A stretch of 64,000 nt of DNA, taken from positions 434,001 through 498,000 of the forward strand of contig NZ_JACHEM010000001.1 in NCBI RefSeq assembly GCF_014207445.1, in the 5' to 3' direction. This document shows positions 57,913 to 64,000 of the stretch, piece by piece (the first letter of the stretch is position 1; each line of letters begins with the position of its first letter). Position numbers and translations under genes: made by a program. A model generated the notes under the pieces. The model worked only from the letters and a program-made list of their open reading frames with translations. It was not told the origin of the DNA and did no database searches. This DNA comes from Streptomyces candidus. GTDB lineage: Bacteria; Actinomycetota; Actinomycetes; Streptomycetales; Streptomycetaceae.

Positions 57913-58383
57913 TCAGAACCTCTCTGACGCCCGGCGGGCGTCCGCGTACAGGTCGATCTTGTAGTCGAGTACGGCAAGGGTGTCGCGCAGTTCCTCGATC
58001 CGGGCGCGTACGTCCCGGCGGGTCGCTTCCAGAAGTTCCTGCCGGGCCTCGAAGGTGTGCTCGCCCTCGCGGACCAGTTCCGCGTACCGCACCATGTCGG
58101 CGACCGGCATTCCGGTCAGCCGCAGCTTTCCGACGAGCGCGAGCCAGTCCAGGTCCCGGTTGCGGAACCGGCGCTGGCCGGTGTGCGAGCGGTCCACGTG
58201 CGGCATCAGGCCGATCCGCTCGTACCAGCGCAGGGTGTGCGCGGAGAGGCCGGTGACCTCGGCCACCTCGCTGATCGTGTAGTGGTCGCGCCCCTCGGGC
58301 AGCGGGTGTCCGCCGCTGAGGGAGCTGGGGCGCGGAGCGGCCTTCGGTCGGTTCGGTACGGGACTGCTGTCGATCACCGTCAT
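57913..58383 (-). CDS. MerR-family regulator of the aldo/keto reductase operon
   Basis: 156 residues from ATG 58383. The winged HTH reads YTISEVAEVTGLSAHTLRWY, ERIGLMPHVDRSHTGQRRFR, with the MerR signature RWYERIGL, followed by DLDWLALVGKLRLTGMPVAD and a long dimerisation helix (RDVRARIEELRDTLAVLDYK). No metal-binding Cys motif is present at the C-terminus, so it belongs to the non-metal group (such as AdhR/YraB-like regulators of aldehyde metabolism). Its own promoter has a 19-bp spacer with a central palindrome; the transcript would be nearly leaderless. Confidence 0.92.
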   Translation of the reverse strand: MTVIDSSPVPNRPKAAPRPSSLSGGHPLPEGRDHYTISEVAEVTGLSAHTLRWYERIGLMPHVDRSHTGQRRFRNRDLDWLALVGKLRLTGMPVADMVRYAELVREGEHTFEARQELLEATRRDVRARIEELRDTLAVLDYKIDLYADARRASERF

Positions 58384-58389
58384 GCCTCC

Positions 58390-58420
58390 ACGCTAGAACC
58401 CTGGAGTGCACTCGAAGCAA
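58390..58420 (-). promoter_or_regulatory. MerR-type promoter with 19-bp spacer and central palindrome
   Basis: On the minus strand TTGCTT (58415-58420) and TAGCGT (58390-58395) are separated by 19 bp, the overlong spacing that MerR proteins correct. The palindrome GAGTGCACTC (58404-58413) lies within the spacer. The -10 element is only 6 bp before the start codon. Confidence 0.7.
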
Positions 58421-58467
58421 GCGGAAACGGGAAGAGTTTTCCTGCGTACGGAACTATCGTGCGCCGC

Positions 58468-58944
58468 ATGAACGACGGAACCATCCGGCGCGCGACCGCT
58501 GCCGACGCCCCGGAAGTGCTGCGCCTCCGCCAGGTGATGATCGACTCGATAGAGAGGGCCGACAGGTCCACCGACTGGCACGCGGCATCCCTGCCGGTCC
58601 TGCGCGAGCAACTCGCGCACCCCGGGCCGTCCTTCGCGGCATTCGTCGCGGACCACCCGGAGCGCCCCGGCCGCCTGCGCTCCCTCGCCTGCGGAACCCT
58701 GGAGTACCGGATCGGCAGCCCGGCCAACCCGGAGGGCTGCTACGGGTACGTGTTCAGCGTCGCCACCGACCCCGACCAACGGCGCCGGGGCCTGGCCAGG
58801 GCCACCATGGAGGCGCTGCTGCACTGGTTCCGTGAGCACGGCGCGACCACGATCGACCTGGGCGCCTCCCCGGAGGCCGAGCCGCTCTACGCCTCGCTGG
58901 GCTTCCGCCGCCGAGACAGCCCCGTCCTCCGCCTCCAGCTATGA
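58468..58944 (+). CDS. GNAT-family N-acetyltransferase
   Basis: 158 residues from ATG 58468. The start MNDGTIRRATAADAPEVLRL is typical of a GNAT N-terminus. The acetyl-CoA loop is VFSVATDPDQRRRGLARATM (Gln/Arg-Arg-Arg-Gly-x-Ala), followed by ALLHWFREHGATTIDLGASP and EAEPLYASLGFRRRDSPVLR, the usual C-terminal elements. The substrate is unknown. It is divergent from the MerR operon (84-bp gap), and its own promoter must overlap the MerR palindrome region, so shared regulation is possible. Confidence 0.9.
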   Translation: MNDGTIRRATAADAPEVLRLRQVMIDSIERADRSTDWHAASLPVLREQLAHPGPSFAAFVADHPERPGRLRSLACGTLEYRIGSPANPEGCYGYVFSVATDPDQRRRGLARATMEALLHWFREHGATTIDLGASPEAEPLYASLGFRRRDSPVLRLQL

Positions 58945-58982
58945 CCCCGCCCCCCTTGAGCGGAAGGACGCCCCATACCCAG

Positions 58983-59038
58983 CCCACTTGGGCGGCGGGA
59001 CGCGACATGCCCACTTCAGCCCGCTTGGGCGGCGGGGC
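58983..59038. repeat. Imperfect direct repeats with (C)TTGGGCGGCGGG core
   Basis: CCCACTTGGGCGGCGGGAC (58983-59001) and CCCGCTTGGGCGGCGGGGC (59020-59038) differ at two or three positions, 37 bp apart, in the G+C-rich 254-bp gap before the serine hydrolase. Each contains a short hairpin (CCC...GGG). Possibly terminators of the GNAT gene; no gene is present in the gap. Confidence 0.45.
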
Positions 59039-59198
59039 CGCCCCCCGGGGGCGGAACGGGCGGGCAAGGGGGCGGCCCCCACCGGACGGTGCACCCCCGC
59101 CCCACGCTCCCCACCCCGCGCCCCGCCGCTCCACCTGCCCACCGGTCACCCCTCCCGCCCCGCGACCGCCACCACCCCCACCACCTAAACTCGCCCCC

Positions 59199-60020
59199 AT
59201 GCAGAGCGTGACGAAGATCGAGTCCTGGCCCGTCCCCACCGCCGCCGCAGCCGTCGTCCGGGCGGACGGCACCGTCCTCGGGTCCCACGGCCCGACCTCC
59301 CAGCGCTTCCCGCTCGCGTCGGTCACCAAGCCGCTCGGCGCGTACGCGGCCCTGATCGCGTACGAGGAGGGCGCCATCGAGCTGGACGAACCCGCAGGCC
59401 CGCCCGGCTCCACCGTCCGCCACCTCCTCGCCCACACCAGCGGGCTGGCCTACGACGAGCCCCGCGTCACCTCCGAGCCCGGCACCCGCCGCCTCTACTC
59501 CAACGCCGGCTTCGACACCCTCGGCGACCACATCGCCAAGGCCTCCGAGATCCCCTTCCCGGACTACCTCCGCCAGGCGGTCCTCGAACCCCTCGGCATG
59601 ACGGCCACCACCATGGACGGCTCCCCCGCCCGCGACGGCGTCTCCACGGTCGACGACCTCGCCCGTTTCGCCGCCGAACTCCAGGCCCCCCGCCTCCTCG
59701 ACCCCCGCACGGTCGCCGAGGCCACCCTGACCGTCCAGTACCCCGGCACCAAGGGCGTCCTCCCCGGCTTCGGCCACCAGAACCCCAACGACTGGGGCCT
59801 CGGATTCGAGATCCGCGACGCCAAGTCCCCCCACTGGACGGGCAGTTCCTCCTCCCCGCGCACCTTCGGCCACTTCGGCCAGTCCGGTACGTTCCTGCTC
59901 GTCGACCCGGACGCCGGTCTCGCGGTCGTCGCCCTCACCGACCGCGCCTTCGGCCCGTGGGCGGCAGAGGCCTGGCCCCCCTTCGTCGATGCGGTGCTCG
60001 CGGAGGGACGTACCCTCTGA
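59199..60020 (+). CDS. Serine hydrolase of the beta-lactamase/class C family
   Basis: 273 residues from ATG 59199. The Ser-x-x-Lys motif is FPLASVTKPLGAYAALIAYE (Ser41, Lys44), the Tyr-x-Asn motif is RRLYSNAGFDTLGDHIA, and the third motif HFGQSGTFLLVDP replaces Lys-Thr-Gly with a His-x-Gly-like element as in esterases and D-aminopeptidases of this family. ALEELDEPAG-type IELDEPAGPPGSTVRHLLAH and TSGLAYDEP are also typical. It lacks a signal peptide, so it is probably cytoplasmic and an esterase or peptidase rather than a beta-lactamase. It is followed 24 bp later by a tiny membrane protein. Confidence 0.9.
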   Translation: MQSVTKIESWPVPTAAAAVVRADGTVLGSHGPTSQRFPLASVTKPLGAYAALIAYEEGAIELDEPAGPPGSTVRHLLAHTSGLAYDEPRVTSEPGTRRLYSNAGFDTLGDHIAKASEIPFPDYLRQAVLEPLGMTATTMDGSPARDGVSTVDDLARFAAELQAPRLLDPRTVAEATLTVQYPGTKGVLPGFGHQNPNDWGLGFEIRDAKSPHWTGSSSSPRTFGHFGQSGTFLLVDPDAGLAVVALTDRAFGPWAAEAWPPFVDAVLAEGRTL

Positions 60021-60044
60021 TCAACTTCTACGTCCGGGGGACGC

Positions 60045-60221
60045 ATGTACCGCGCCATGTTCTGGGTCTGTGTGGCCCTGATCGTCTTTCCACTGGTCAC
60101 GATCCCGTTCCGGCCGCACCTCACCCTCTACCTGGCCCTCCAGGCGGTCGTGTTCGTCTACCCGGCCCTGCACTGCGCCCGCAAGGCCCGCACTACCGAT
60201 CCGCGCCGTCGCCGGTCCTGA
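60045..60221 (+). CDS. Small membrane protein (58 aa)
   Basis: ATG 60045 opens a 58-residue frame with two hydrophobic stretches, YRAMFWVCVALIVFPLVTIP and LTLYLALQAVVFVYPALH, and a basic end (CARKARTTDPRRRRS). CGGGGGAC lies just upstream as a ribosome site. It follows the serine hydrolase by 24 bp and is probably co-transcribed. The basic C-terminus should face the cytoplasm. No named family is recognised. Its end overlaps the convergent ATPase gene by 29 bp. Confidence 0.7.
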   Translation: MYRAMFWVCVALIVFPLVTIPFRPHLTLYLALQAVVFVYPALHCARKARTTDPRRRRS

Positions 60222-60657
60222 GCGTCCGGCACTCGAACCAGACCGTCTTGCCGCCGCCCGGCAGGGGCTCCACACCCCAGTCGTCGGTGACCGCGTCCAC
60301 CAGCAGCAGCCCCCGCCCGCTCTCGGCCAGCGCCTTCACGGTCCGGGACGGGCGGGGCAGCGCGGGGCAGTCGTCGGCGACCTCCACCCGCAGCACCTCG
60401 CCCTCGCACAGCAGAATGCGCATCCGGCAGTGGCGGCCGGGGACGTGCCGTACGACATTGGCGATCAGCTCCGTGAACGCCAGCTCCGCCGCGTCCGCCA
60501 GGTCGAGCAGACCCCAGCCCGCGAGGTACATGCGCAGGATGCGGCGCATGTGGCGCGCGGAGTGCTCCCCGACCGCAAAGCCCGTGCGATAACCGGGTTC
60601 CGAGGTCCGCTCAGCGGTGCCAAGGGGTGCCTGCCGGGCACCAGTTGTGTGATTCAT
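60193..60657 (-). CDS. ATP-binding protein of the anti-sigma (RsbW-like HATPase) type
   Basis: 154 residues from ATG 60657. A GHKL/HATPase fold is evident: LADAAELAFTELIANVVRHV (N box with Glu and Asn), VLRVEVADDCPALPRPS (G1 box Asp) and ESGRGLLLVDAVTDDWGVEP (G2 box Gly-Arg-Gly), with a final strand GGGKTVWFECRTL. Such single-domain proteins in Streptomyces act as serine-kinase anti-sigma factors or partners of DUF397/XRE systems. It is divergent from the XRE regulator (84-bp gap), a very frequent arrangement in this genus, so the products probably function together. Confidence 0.92.
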   Translation of the reverse strand: MNHTTGARQAPLGTAERTSEPGYRTGFAVGEHSARHMRRILRMYLAGWGLLDLADAAELAFTELIANVVRHVPGRHCRMRILLCEGEVLRVEVADDCPALPRPSRTVKALAESGRGLLLVDAVTDDWGVEPLPGGGKTVWFECRTLRTGDGADR

Positions 60658-60741
60658 GCCACCAGCGTGCAAGGAGTTGGTTACGCTCGGCTACGAACCG
60701 AAGCGAACGCCGTACGGCGTTGGAGCCCGGAGGTGCCCGCC

Positions 60742-61590
60742 GTGGCCAACATCCAGTCACTCGACCCCAGCGCGTCCCCCCTCGACTACTACGGCGGCGA
60801 ACTCCGCCGTCACCGGGAGGCCAACGGCCTCAAGCAGGGCCAGCTCGGCGACATCATCTTCTGCACGGGGTCCCTGATCGGCCAGATCGAGACCACGAAG
60901 AAGATCCCGACCCGCGACTTCTCGGAACGGGTCGACGCGGCACTCGGCACGGACGGCGTCTTCTCGCGGCTCGTCGGGTTGGTACTGCGAAGCCAGTTGC
61001 CGACGTGGTTCCAGGCCTACGCCGACATGGAGGCGAAGGCCGCGTACATCTCCACCTACCAGGCGCAGTTGGTGTACGGGCTGTTGCAGACGGAGGAGTA
61101 CGCGCGGGCCGTGCTGGCGACCGGCTCCCCCGAGGCGCTCGACAGCCTGGTCGCCGCCCGTATGGAGCGTCAGCGCATCCTGGAGCGAGGGCGTCCGCCG
61201 CTGATCTGGGCGGTCCTCGACGAAGCGATCCTGCACCGCCCGATCGGTGGCCGTGAGGTCATGCGGAAGCAACTCATCCACTTGTTGAGCTTCAGCCAGC
61301 AACGCTGGACTCGGGTTCAGGTGCTTCCCTTTGAGGCGGGCGAACACTCCAGCTTGGCCGGGTCGTTGAACTGCCTGCGCTTCGAAGACGACCCGGACAT
61401 TGTCTACACGGAGGACGTCATCTCCGGCCATATGACAGCCAATTCAGACACGATCCGCGAAGCCGCTCTCCGATACGCTCACTTGCAGGCCAAAGCCCTC
61501 TCCGTGGAGGACTCGGCGGCACTGATCAGGCGCGTGATGGAGGAACGTTATGCAGACCGGTCCCAACCTGACGAACGCGCAGTGGCGTAA
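60742..61590 (+). CDS. XRE-family regulator with DUF5753 domain
   Basis: 282 residues from GTG 60742 (GGAGG 8 bases upstream). The N-terminal HTH reads YYGGELRRHREANGLKQGQL, GDIIFCTGSLIGQIETTKKI, and the rest is DUF5753: WFQAYADMEAKAAYISTYQA, QLVYGLLQTEEYARAVLATG, ARMERQRILERGRPPLIWAV and LPFEAGEHSSLAGSLNCLRF. It belongs to the WhiJ/BldB-associated class of streptomycete regulators that is usually encoded beside a DUF397 protein and an HATPase, as here. The cognate DUF397 gene starts inside its 3' end (41-bp overlap). Such systems influence development and antibiotic production; the specific role here is unknown. Confidence 0.94.
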   Translation: MANIQSLDPSASPLDYYGGELRRHREANGLKQGQLGDIIFCTGSLIGQIETTKKIPTRDFSERVDAALGTDGVFSRLVGLVLRSQLPTWFQAYADMEAKAAYISTYQAQLVYGLLQTEEYARAVLATGSPEALDSLVAARMERQRILERGRPPLIWAVLDEAILHRPIGGREVMRKQLIHLLSFSQQRWTRVQVLPFEAGEHSSLAGSLNCLRFEDDPDIVYTEDVISGHMTANSDTIREAALRYAHLQAKALSVEDSAALIRRVMEERYADRSQPDERAVA

Positions 61591-61816
61591 GTCCAGTTTC
61601 AGCGGCAACACCGGCGGCGACTGCGTCGAGTGCACCGTGACCGGCGGCGCCACCTGGCACAAGTCCAGCTACAGCGGGACCAGCGGCGGCGAATGCGTCG
61701 AGGTCGCCGCAGGGGACTGCCCCAGCGTCCCCGTCCGCGACAGCAAGAATCCCTCCGGCCCCGTCCTCACCTTCCGCGCCGACGCGTGGCGGGCGTTCGT
61801 GGACGGGCTGCGGTAG
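61550..61816 (+). CDS. DUF397 protein with duplicated N-terminal half
   Basis: 88 residues from ATG 61550 (GGAGGAACG upstream), overlapping the XRE gene by 41 bp. A usual DUF397 protein has ~60-70 residues and one WRKSSxS motif. Here the motif occurs twice: WRKSSFSGNTGGDCVECTVT and then WHKSSYSGTSGGECVEVAAG, followed by VPVRDSKNPSGPVLTFRADA and WRAFVDGLR. The first half therefore looks like an internal duplication. DUF397 proteins are small partners, probably antagonists or toxin-antitoxin-like modulators, of the XRE/DUF5753 regulators. Confidence 0.92.
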   Translation: MQTGPNLTNAQWRKSSFSGNTGGDCVECTVTGGATWHKSSYSGTSGGECVEVAAGDCPSVPVRDSKNPSGPVLTFRADAWRAFVDGLR

Positions 61817-61906
61817 GAACTCCGACAGCGCGGCCGGAACCGTATACCCTCCCTCACGCGACACGCAGAGACGTGATGCGACAAGGCTGAATACGGGGAG
61901 AGTCGG

Positions 61907-63985
61907 ATGCACCAGGGCGCGGCAGCGGGCGGACAGTTCCATCCGCTGGAGGACAACGACCCCCGGTCGGTGGCCGGTTACCGCATTGCGGCGCGGCTCG
62001 GGGCCGGTGGGATGGGGCAGGTGTACCTGTCGTACACGCCCGGCGGCCATCCGATCGCGATCAAAGTGATCCGGCCGGAGCTGGGCGAGGACCCCGGGTT
62101 CCGGCAGCGGTTCCGGCTGGAGGTGCAGGCGGCGCAGCGGGTGCAGGGGCTGTACACCGCGCCCGTCATCGACTTCGACACCGAGGGCGGCCGGCCGTGG
62201 CTGGCGACGGCGTACGTTGCCGGGCACTCGCTCGCGGTGGCGGTGGCCGAGCACGGGAGGCTGCCGGTCGCGGCCGTATTGCGGCTGCTCGCCGGGATGG
62301 CGGAGGCGCTGAAGGTCATCCACGACGCGGGCATCGTGCACCGGGACCTCAAGCCCGCGAACGTCCTGCTCGGGGCGGACGGGCCGAAGGTCATCGACTT
62401 CGGGATCGCGCGGGCGGCGGACGCGACGGCGCTGACCGGAACGGGCGTCACGGTCGGGACGCCCGCGTTCATGTCGCCCGAACAGGCGGCGGGGCGGGAG
62501 CTCGGCCCGCCGTCCGACATCTTCGCGCTGGGCCAGGTCGGCGTGTACGCGGCGGTCGGCAACCAGGCGTACGGGCAGGGCAATTCGCACGCCGTGCTGT
62601 ACCGCATCGTGCACGAGAAGCCGGATCTCACCGGGCTGCCGGAGGAACTGGGCTTTCTGGCGCACTGCCTGGCAAAGGACCCTGCGCAGCGGCCGACGCC
62701 CGCCGAGATCATCGAGTTCTGCCGCGCCGCATCCCCCGAACCGCTGAGCCAGCGCGGGAGTTGGCTGCCGGAGGTCATGGAGGAAGACATCGACCGCAGG
62801 ACCCGGGCATGGGCGGCGATGCGTACGTCCATGTCGGCGACGGCGGAGGGCGCGGCGGGAAGCGGGACGGGCAAGGCGTCGCCCCAGAACATCTCCGGCG
62901 GCCCGGACCTCTCCGGCGGGCGGGACGAGGCCGCTCCGGAGGGCAGTGGCCCGGCGGCTCCGTCCTCGCTCGGTGGCGTCGGCACACCTGGTGGCCCCGG
63001 CGGTTTCGGCACCCCCGGCACTCCCGACGGATCGAGTGCCCCCAGCGGCCCCGCCACCCCCGGCTCACCCGCCGGGCCCGTCCCCTACCCCTTGACCGCC
63101 CCCGGCGACTCCCACGCCCCGACCGCCACCGCCGCCTCTCCCGTCGGCCCCTCCACCCCGCCCCCGCCCGCTGCTCCCGGCATGCCTCCCACCCCGCCCG
63201 GCGGCTCGGCGACGTCTCCGCCGTACCCCGGTTCGTATCCCGGACAGCCCGCGCAGCAGCCCACCACCGCCCCGTACCCAGGGCCCGGCGGCCCCAGCCA
63301 TCCCACGCACCCCGCCCACACCCCCCAGCACAGCCTGCACGCCGCCCCGTATCCCATGCAGCCGCAGGCCAGCTGGGCTCCGCCGCCGCCCAAGAAGAAG
63401 ATGAGCGGCGGCGTCGTCGCGCTCATCGTCATCGCGGCCGTCCTGCTGCCGATCGGCGGCTGTGCGGCGTACCTCGTGAGCCTGACGGACAACCTGACGG
63501 ACGACTCGAAGCGGGACCGGACCAGCTCGTCGGCCGGGAGCACCGGAGGCGCAAGCGGTAAGCCGCGGCCCGACCCGAAGCCCGTCACGTACAAGGGCGT
63601 CAACCTGACGAGGAACTACTACGTCCGGTTCGCCGACTCGCCGCCCAGGCCGATCCACTCGGGCGACGCCGCCTACGAGGCGGACTCGGACTTCTACTAC
63701 TGGAGCAACGAGCGCTACATCGGCAGCCGGAGCAAGAAGATCTCGCTGCTGAACAACTCGCAGAAGGGTTCGCTCCGGACCTGCCGCGACGAGACCCGCT
63801 TCACCGAGCGCCTCACCCTCAGCCAGGTGTCGCCCGGGTCGCAGATCTGCGTGCACACGGACGCGGGCCACATCGCCCTGGTCACCTACCGCGGCAGGTC
63901 GTCGGCGTCCGACCCCAGCGACTACGTCACCCTCGACTTCACGCTGTGGCGCAACGCGGAGGAGCCCGCCGACTCCGGCTACTGA
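61907..63985 (+). CDS. Transmembrane Ser/Thr protein kinase (PknB-like)
   Basis: 692 residues from ATG 61907 to a stop at 63983-63985. The kinase domain (residues ~24-280) has the Gly-rich loop LGAGGMGQVY (31-40), catalytic Lys53 in IAIKVI, HRDLKPAN (145-152, catalytic Asp147), DFGIARA (164-170) and VGTPAFMSPEQAAGRELGPP. A long Pro/Gly/Ser-rich juxtamembrane region (~300-490) follows, then one membrane helix (GGVVALIVIAAVLLPIGG, ~495-515), and an extracellular domain of ~170 residues that lacks PASTA repeats and contains YVRFADSPPRPIHSGDAAYE and two Cys. It signals an external cue by phosphorylating cytosolic targets. It follows the XRE/DUF397 pair by 90 bp. Confidence 0.96.
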   Translation: MHQGAAAGGQFHPLEDNDPRSVAGYRIAARLGAGGMGQVYLSYTPGGHPIAIKVIRPELGEDPGFRQRFRLEVQAAQRVQGLYTAPVIDFDTEGGRPWLATAYVAGHSLAVAVAEHGRLPVAAVLRLLAGMAEALKVIHDAGIVHRDLKPANVLLGADGPKVIDFGIARAADATALTGTGVTVGTPAFMSPEQAAGRELGPPSDIFALGQVGVYAAVGNQAYGQGNSHAVLYRIVHEKPDLTGLPEELGFLAHCLAKDPAQRPTPAEIIEFCRAASPEPLSQRGSWLPEVMEEDIDRRTRAWAAMRTSMSATAEGAAGSGTGKASPQNISGGPDLSGGRDEAAPEGSGPAAPSSLGGVGTPGGPGGFGTPGTPDGSSAPSGPATPGSPAGPVPYPLTAPGDSHAPTATAASPVGPSTPPPPAAPGMPPTPPGGSATSPPYPGSYPGQPAQQPTTAPYPGPGGPSHPTHPAHTPQHSLHAAPYPMQPQASWAPPPPKKKMSGGVVALIVIAAVLLPIGGCAAYLVSLTDNLTDDSKRDRTSSSAGSTGGASGKPRPDPKPVTYKGVNLTRNYYVRFADSPPRPIHSGDAAYEADSDFYYWSNERYIGSRSKKISLLNNSQKGSLRTCRDETRFTERLTLSQVSPGSQICVHTDAGHIALVTYRGRSSASDPSDYVTLDFTLWRNAEEPADSGY

Positions 63986-64000
63986 CCTTCCGCGATCTCC

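Overview
The window is chromosomal DNA of a Streptomyces-type actinomycete. The sequence is very G+C-rich throughout, GTG starts and 4-bp stop/start overlaps (GTGA, ATGA) are common, and many genes belong to families typical of streptomycetes (SCO2322 family, DUF397, DUF5753-type XRE regulators, DUF2087, DUF3052, DUF4429, TerD). There is no phage, insertion sequence, rRNA or CRISPR array. One tRNA, tRNA-Val(UAC), is present. The stretch from about 36 to 49 kb (terD pair, peroxiredoxin, DUF3052, aceE) resembles the S. coelicolor region around SCO2368-SCO2371, from memory.

Layout. 1-5.1 kb: a truncated DinB/maleylpyruvate-isomerase protein, a lipoprotein divergent from a small membrane protein, then a minus-strand operon of GT4 glycosyltransferase, SAM methyltransferase and an alpha/alpha-barrel protein. 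5.1-9.9 kb: a KstR-like TetR regulator with three KstR-type operators, two of them beside an aldehyde dehydrogenase that has lost its core; a GntR/UTRA regulator; and a toxin-antitoxin-like pair whose putative toxin is frameshifted by a 7-bp duplication. 9.9-15.6 kb: a five-gene, mostly overlapping ECF transporter operon (surface alpha/alpha-barrel protein, SCO2322-family protein, T component, double ATPase, S component). 16-31 kb: mixed housekeeping and envelope genes (lytic transglycosylase, DUF2087, ABM monooxygenase, two coiled-coil proteins, GNAT, peptidoglycan-binding protein, HAD, TMEM165/GDT1, a UPF0014 pseudogene, secreted HNH nuclease, PhoD phosphatase, DoxX, DedA, DUF4097 lipoprotein, FmdB zinc ribbon, O-methyltransferase).

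31-42 kb: a tellurium-resistance-type (Ter) stress island. On the minus strand are a CitE-like aldolase, a large phosphoribosyltransferase-TRSP-StiP protein and a HAD hydrolase, the last two overlapping by 4 bp. A divergent TerD protein with a Tyr-Gly-Tyr-Pro tail, a TerA/TerD-like protein, a DUF475 (TerC-like) membrane protein and two near-identical TerD proteins follow. A DosR-like palindrome lies upstream of the first terD, and an inverted repeat separates the divergent aldolase and TerD genes. The island ends with a peroxiredoxin and DUF3052, next to the pyruvate dehydrogenase E1 gene aceE.

45-64 kb: a voltage-gated-type ion channel, a peptidase-inhibitor I36 protein, a DHA2 exporter with divergent TetR regulator and clear operator, two paralogous DUF1023-type hydrolases flanking a DUF4429 gene and a NarL-type two-component pair, an acyltransferase, a MerR/aldo-keto reductase operon with a 19-bp-spacer promoter, and finally an anti-sigma-like ATPase / XRE / DUF397 group followed by a transmembrane Ser/Thr kinase.
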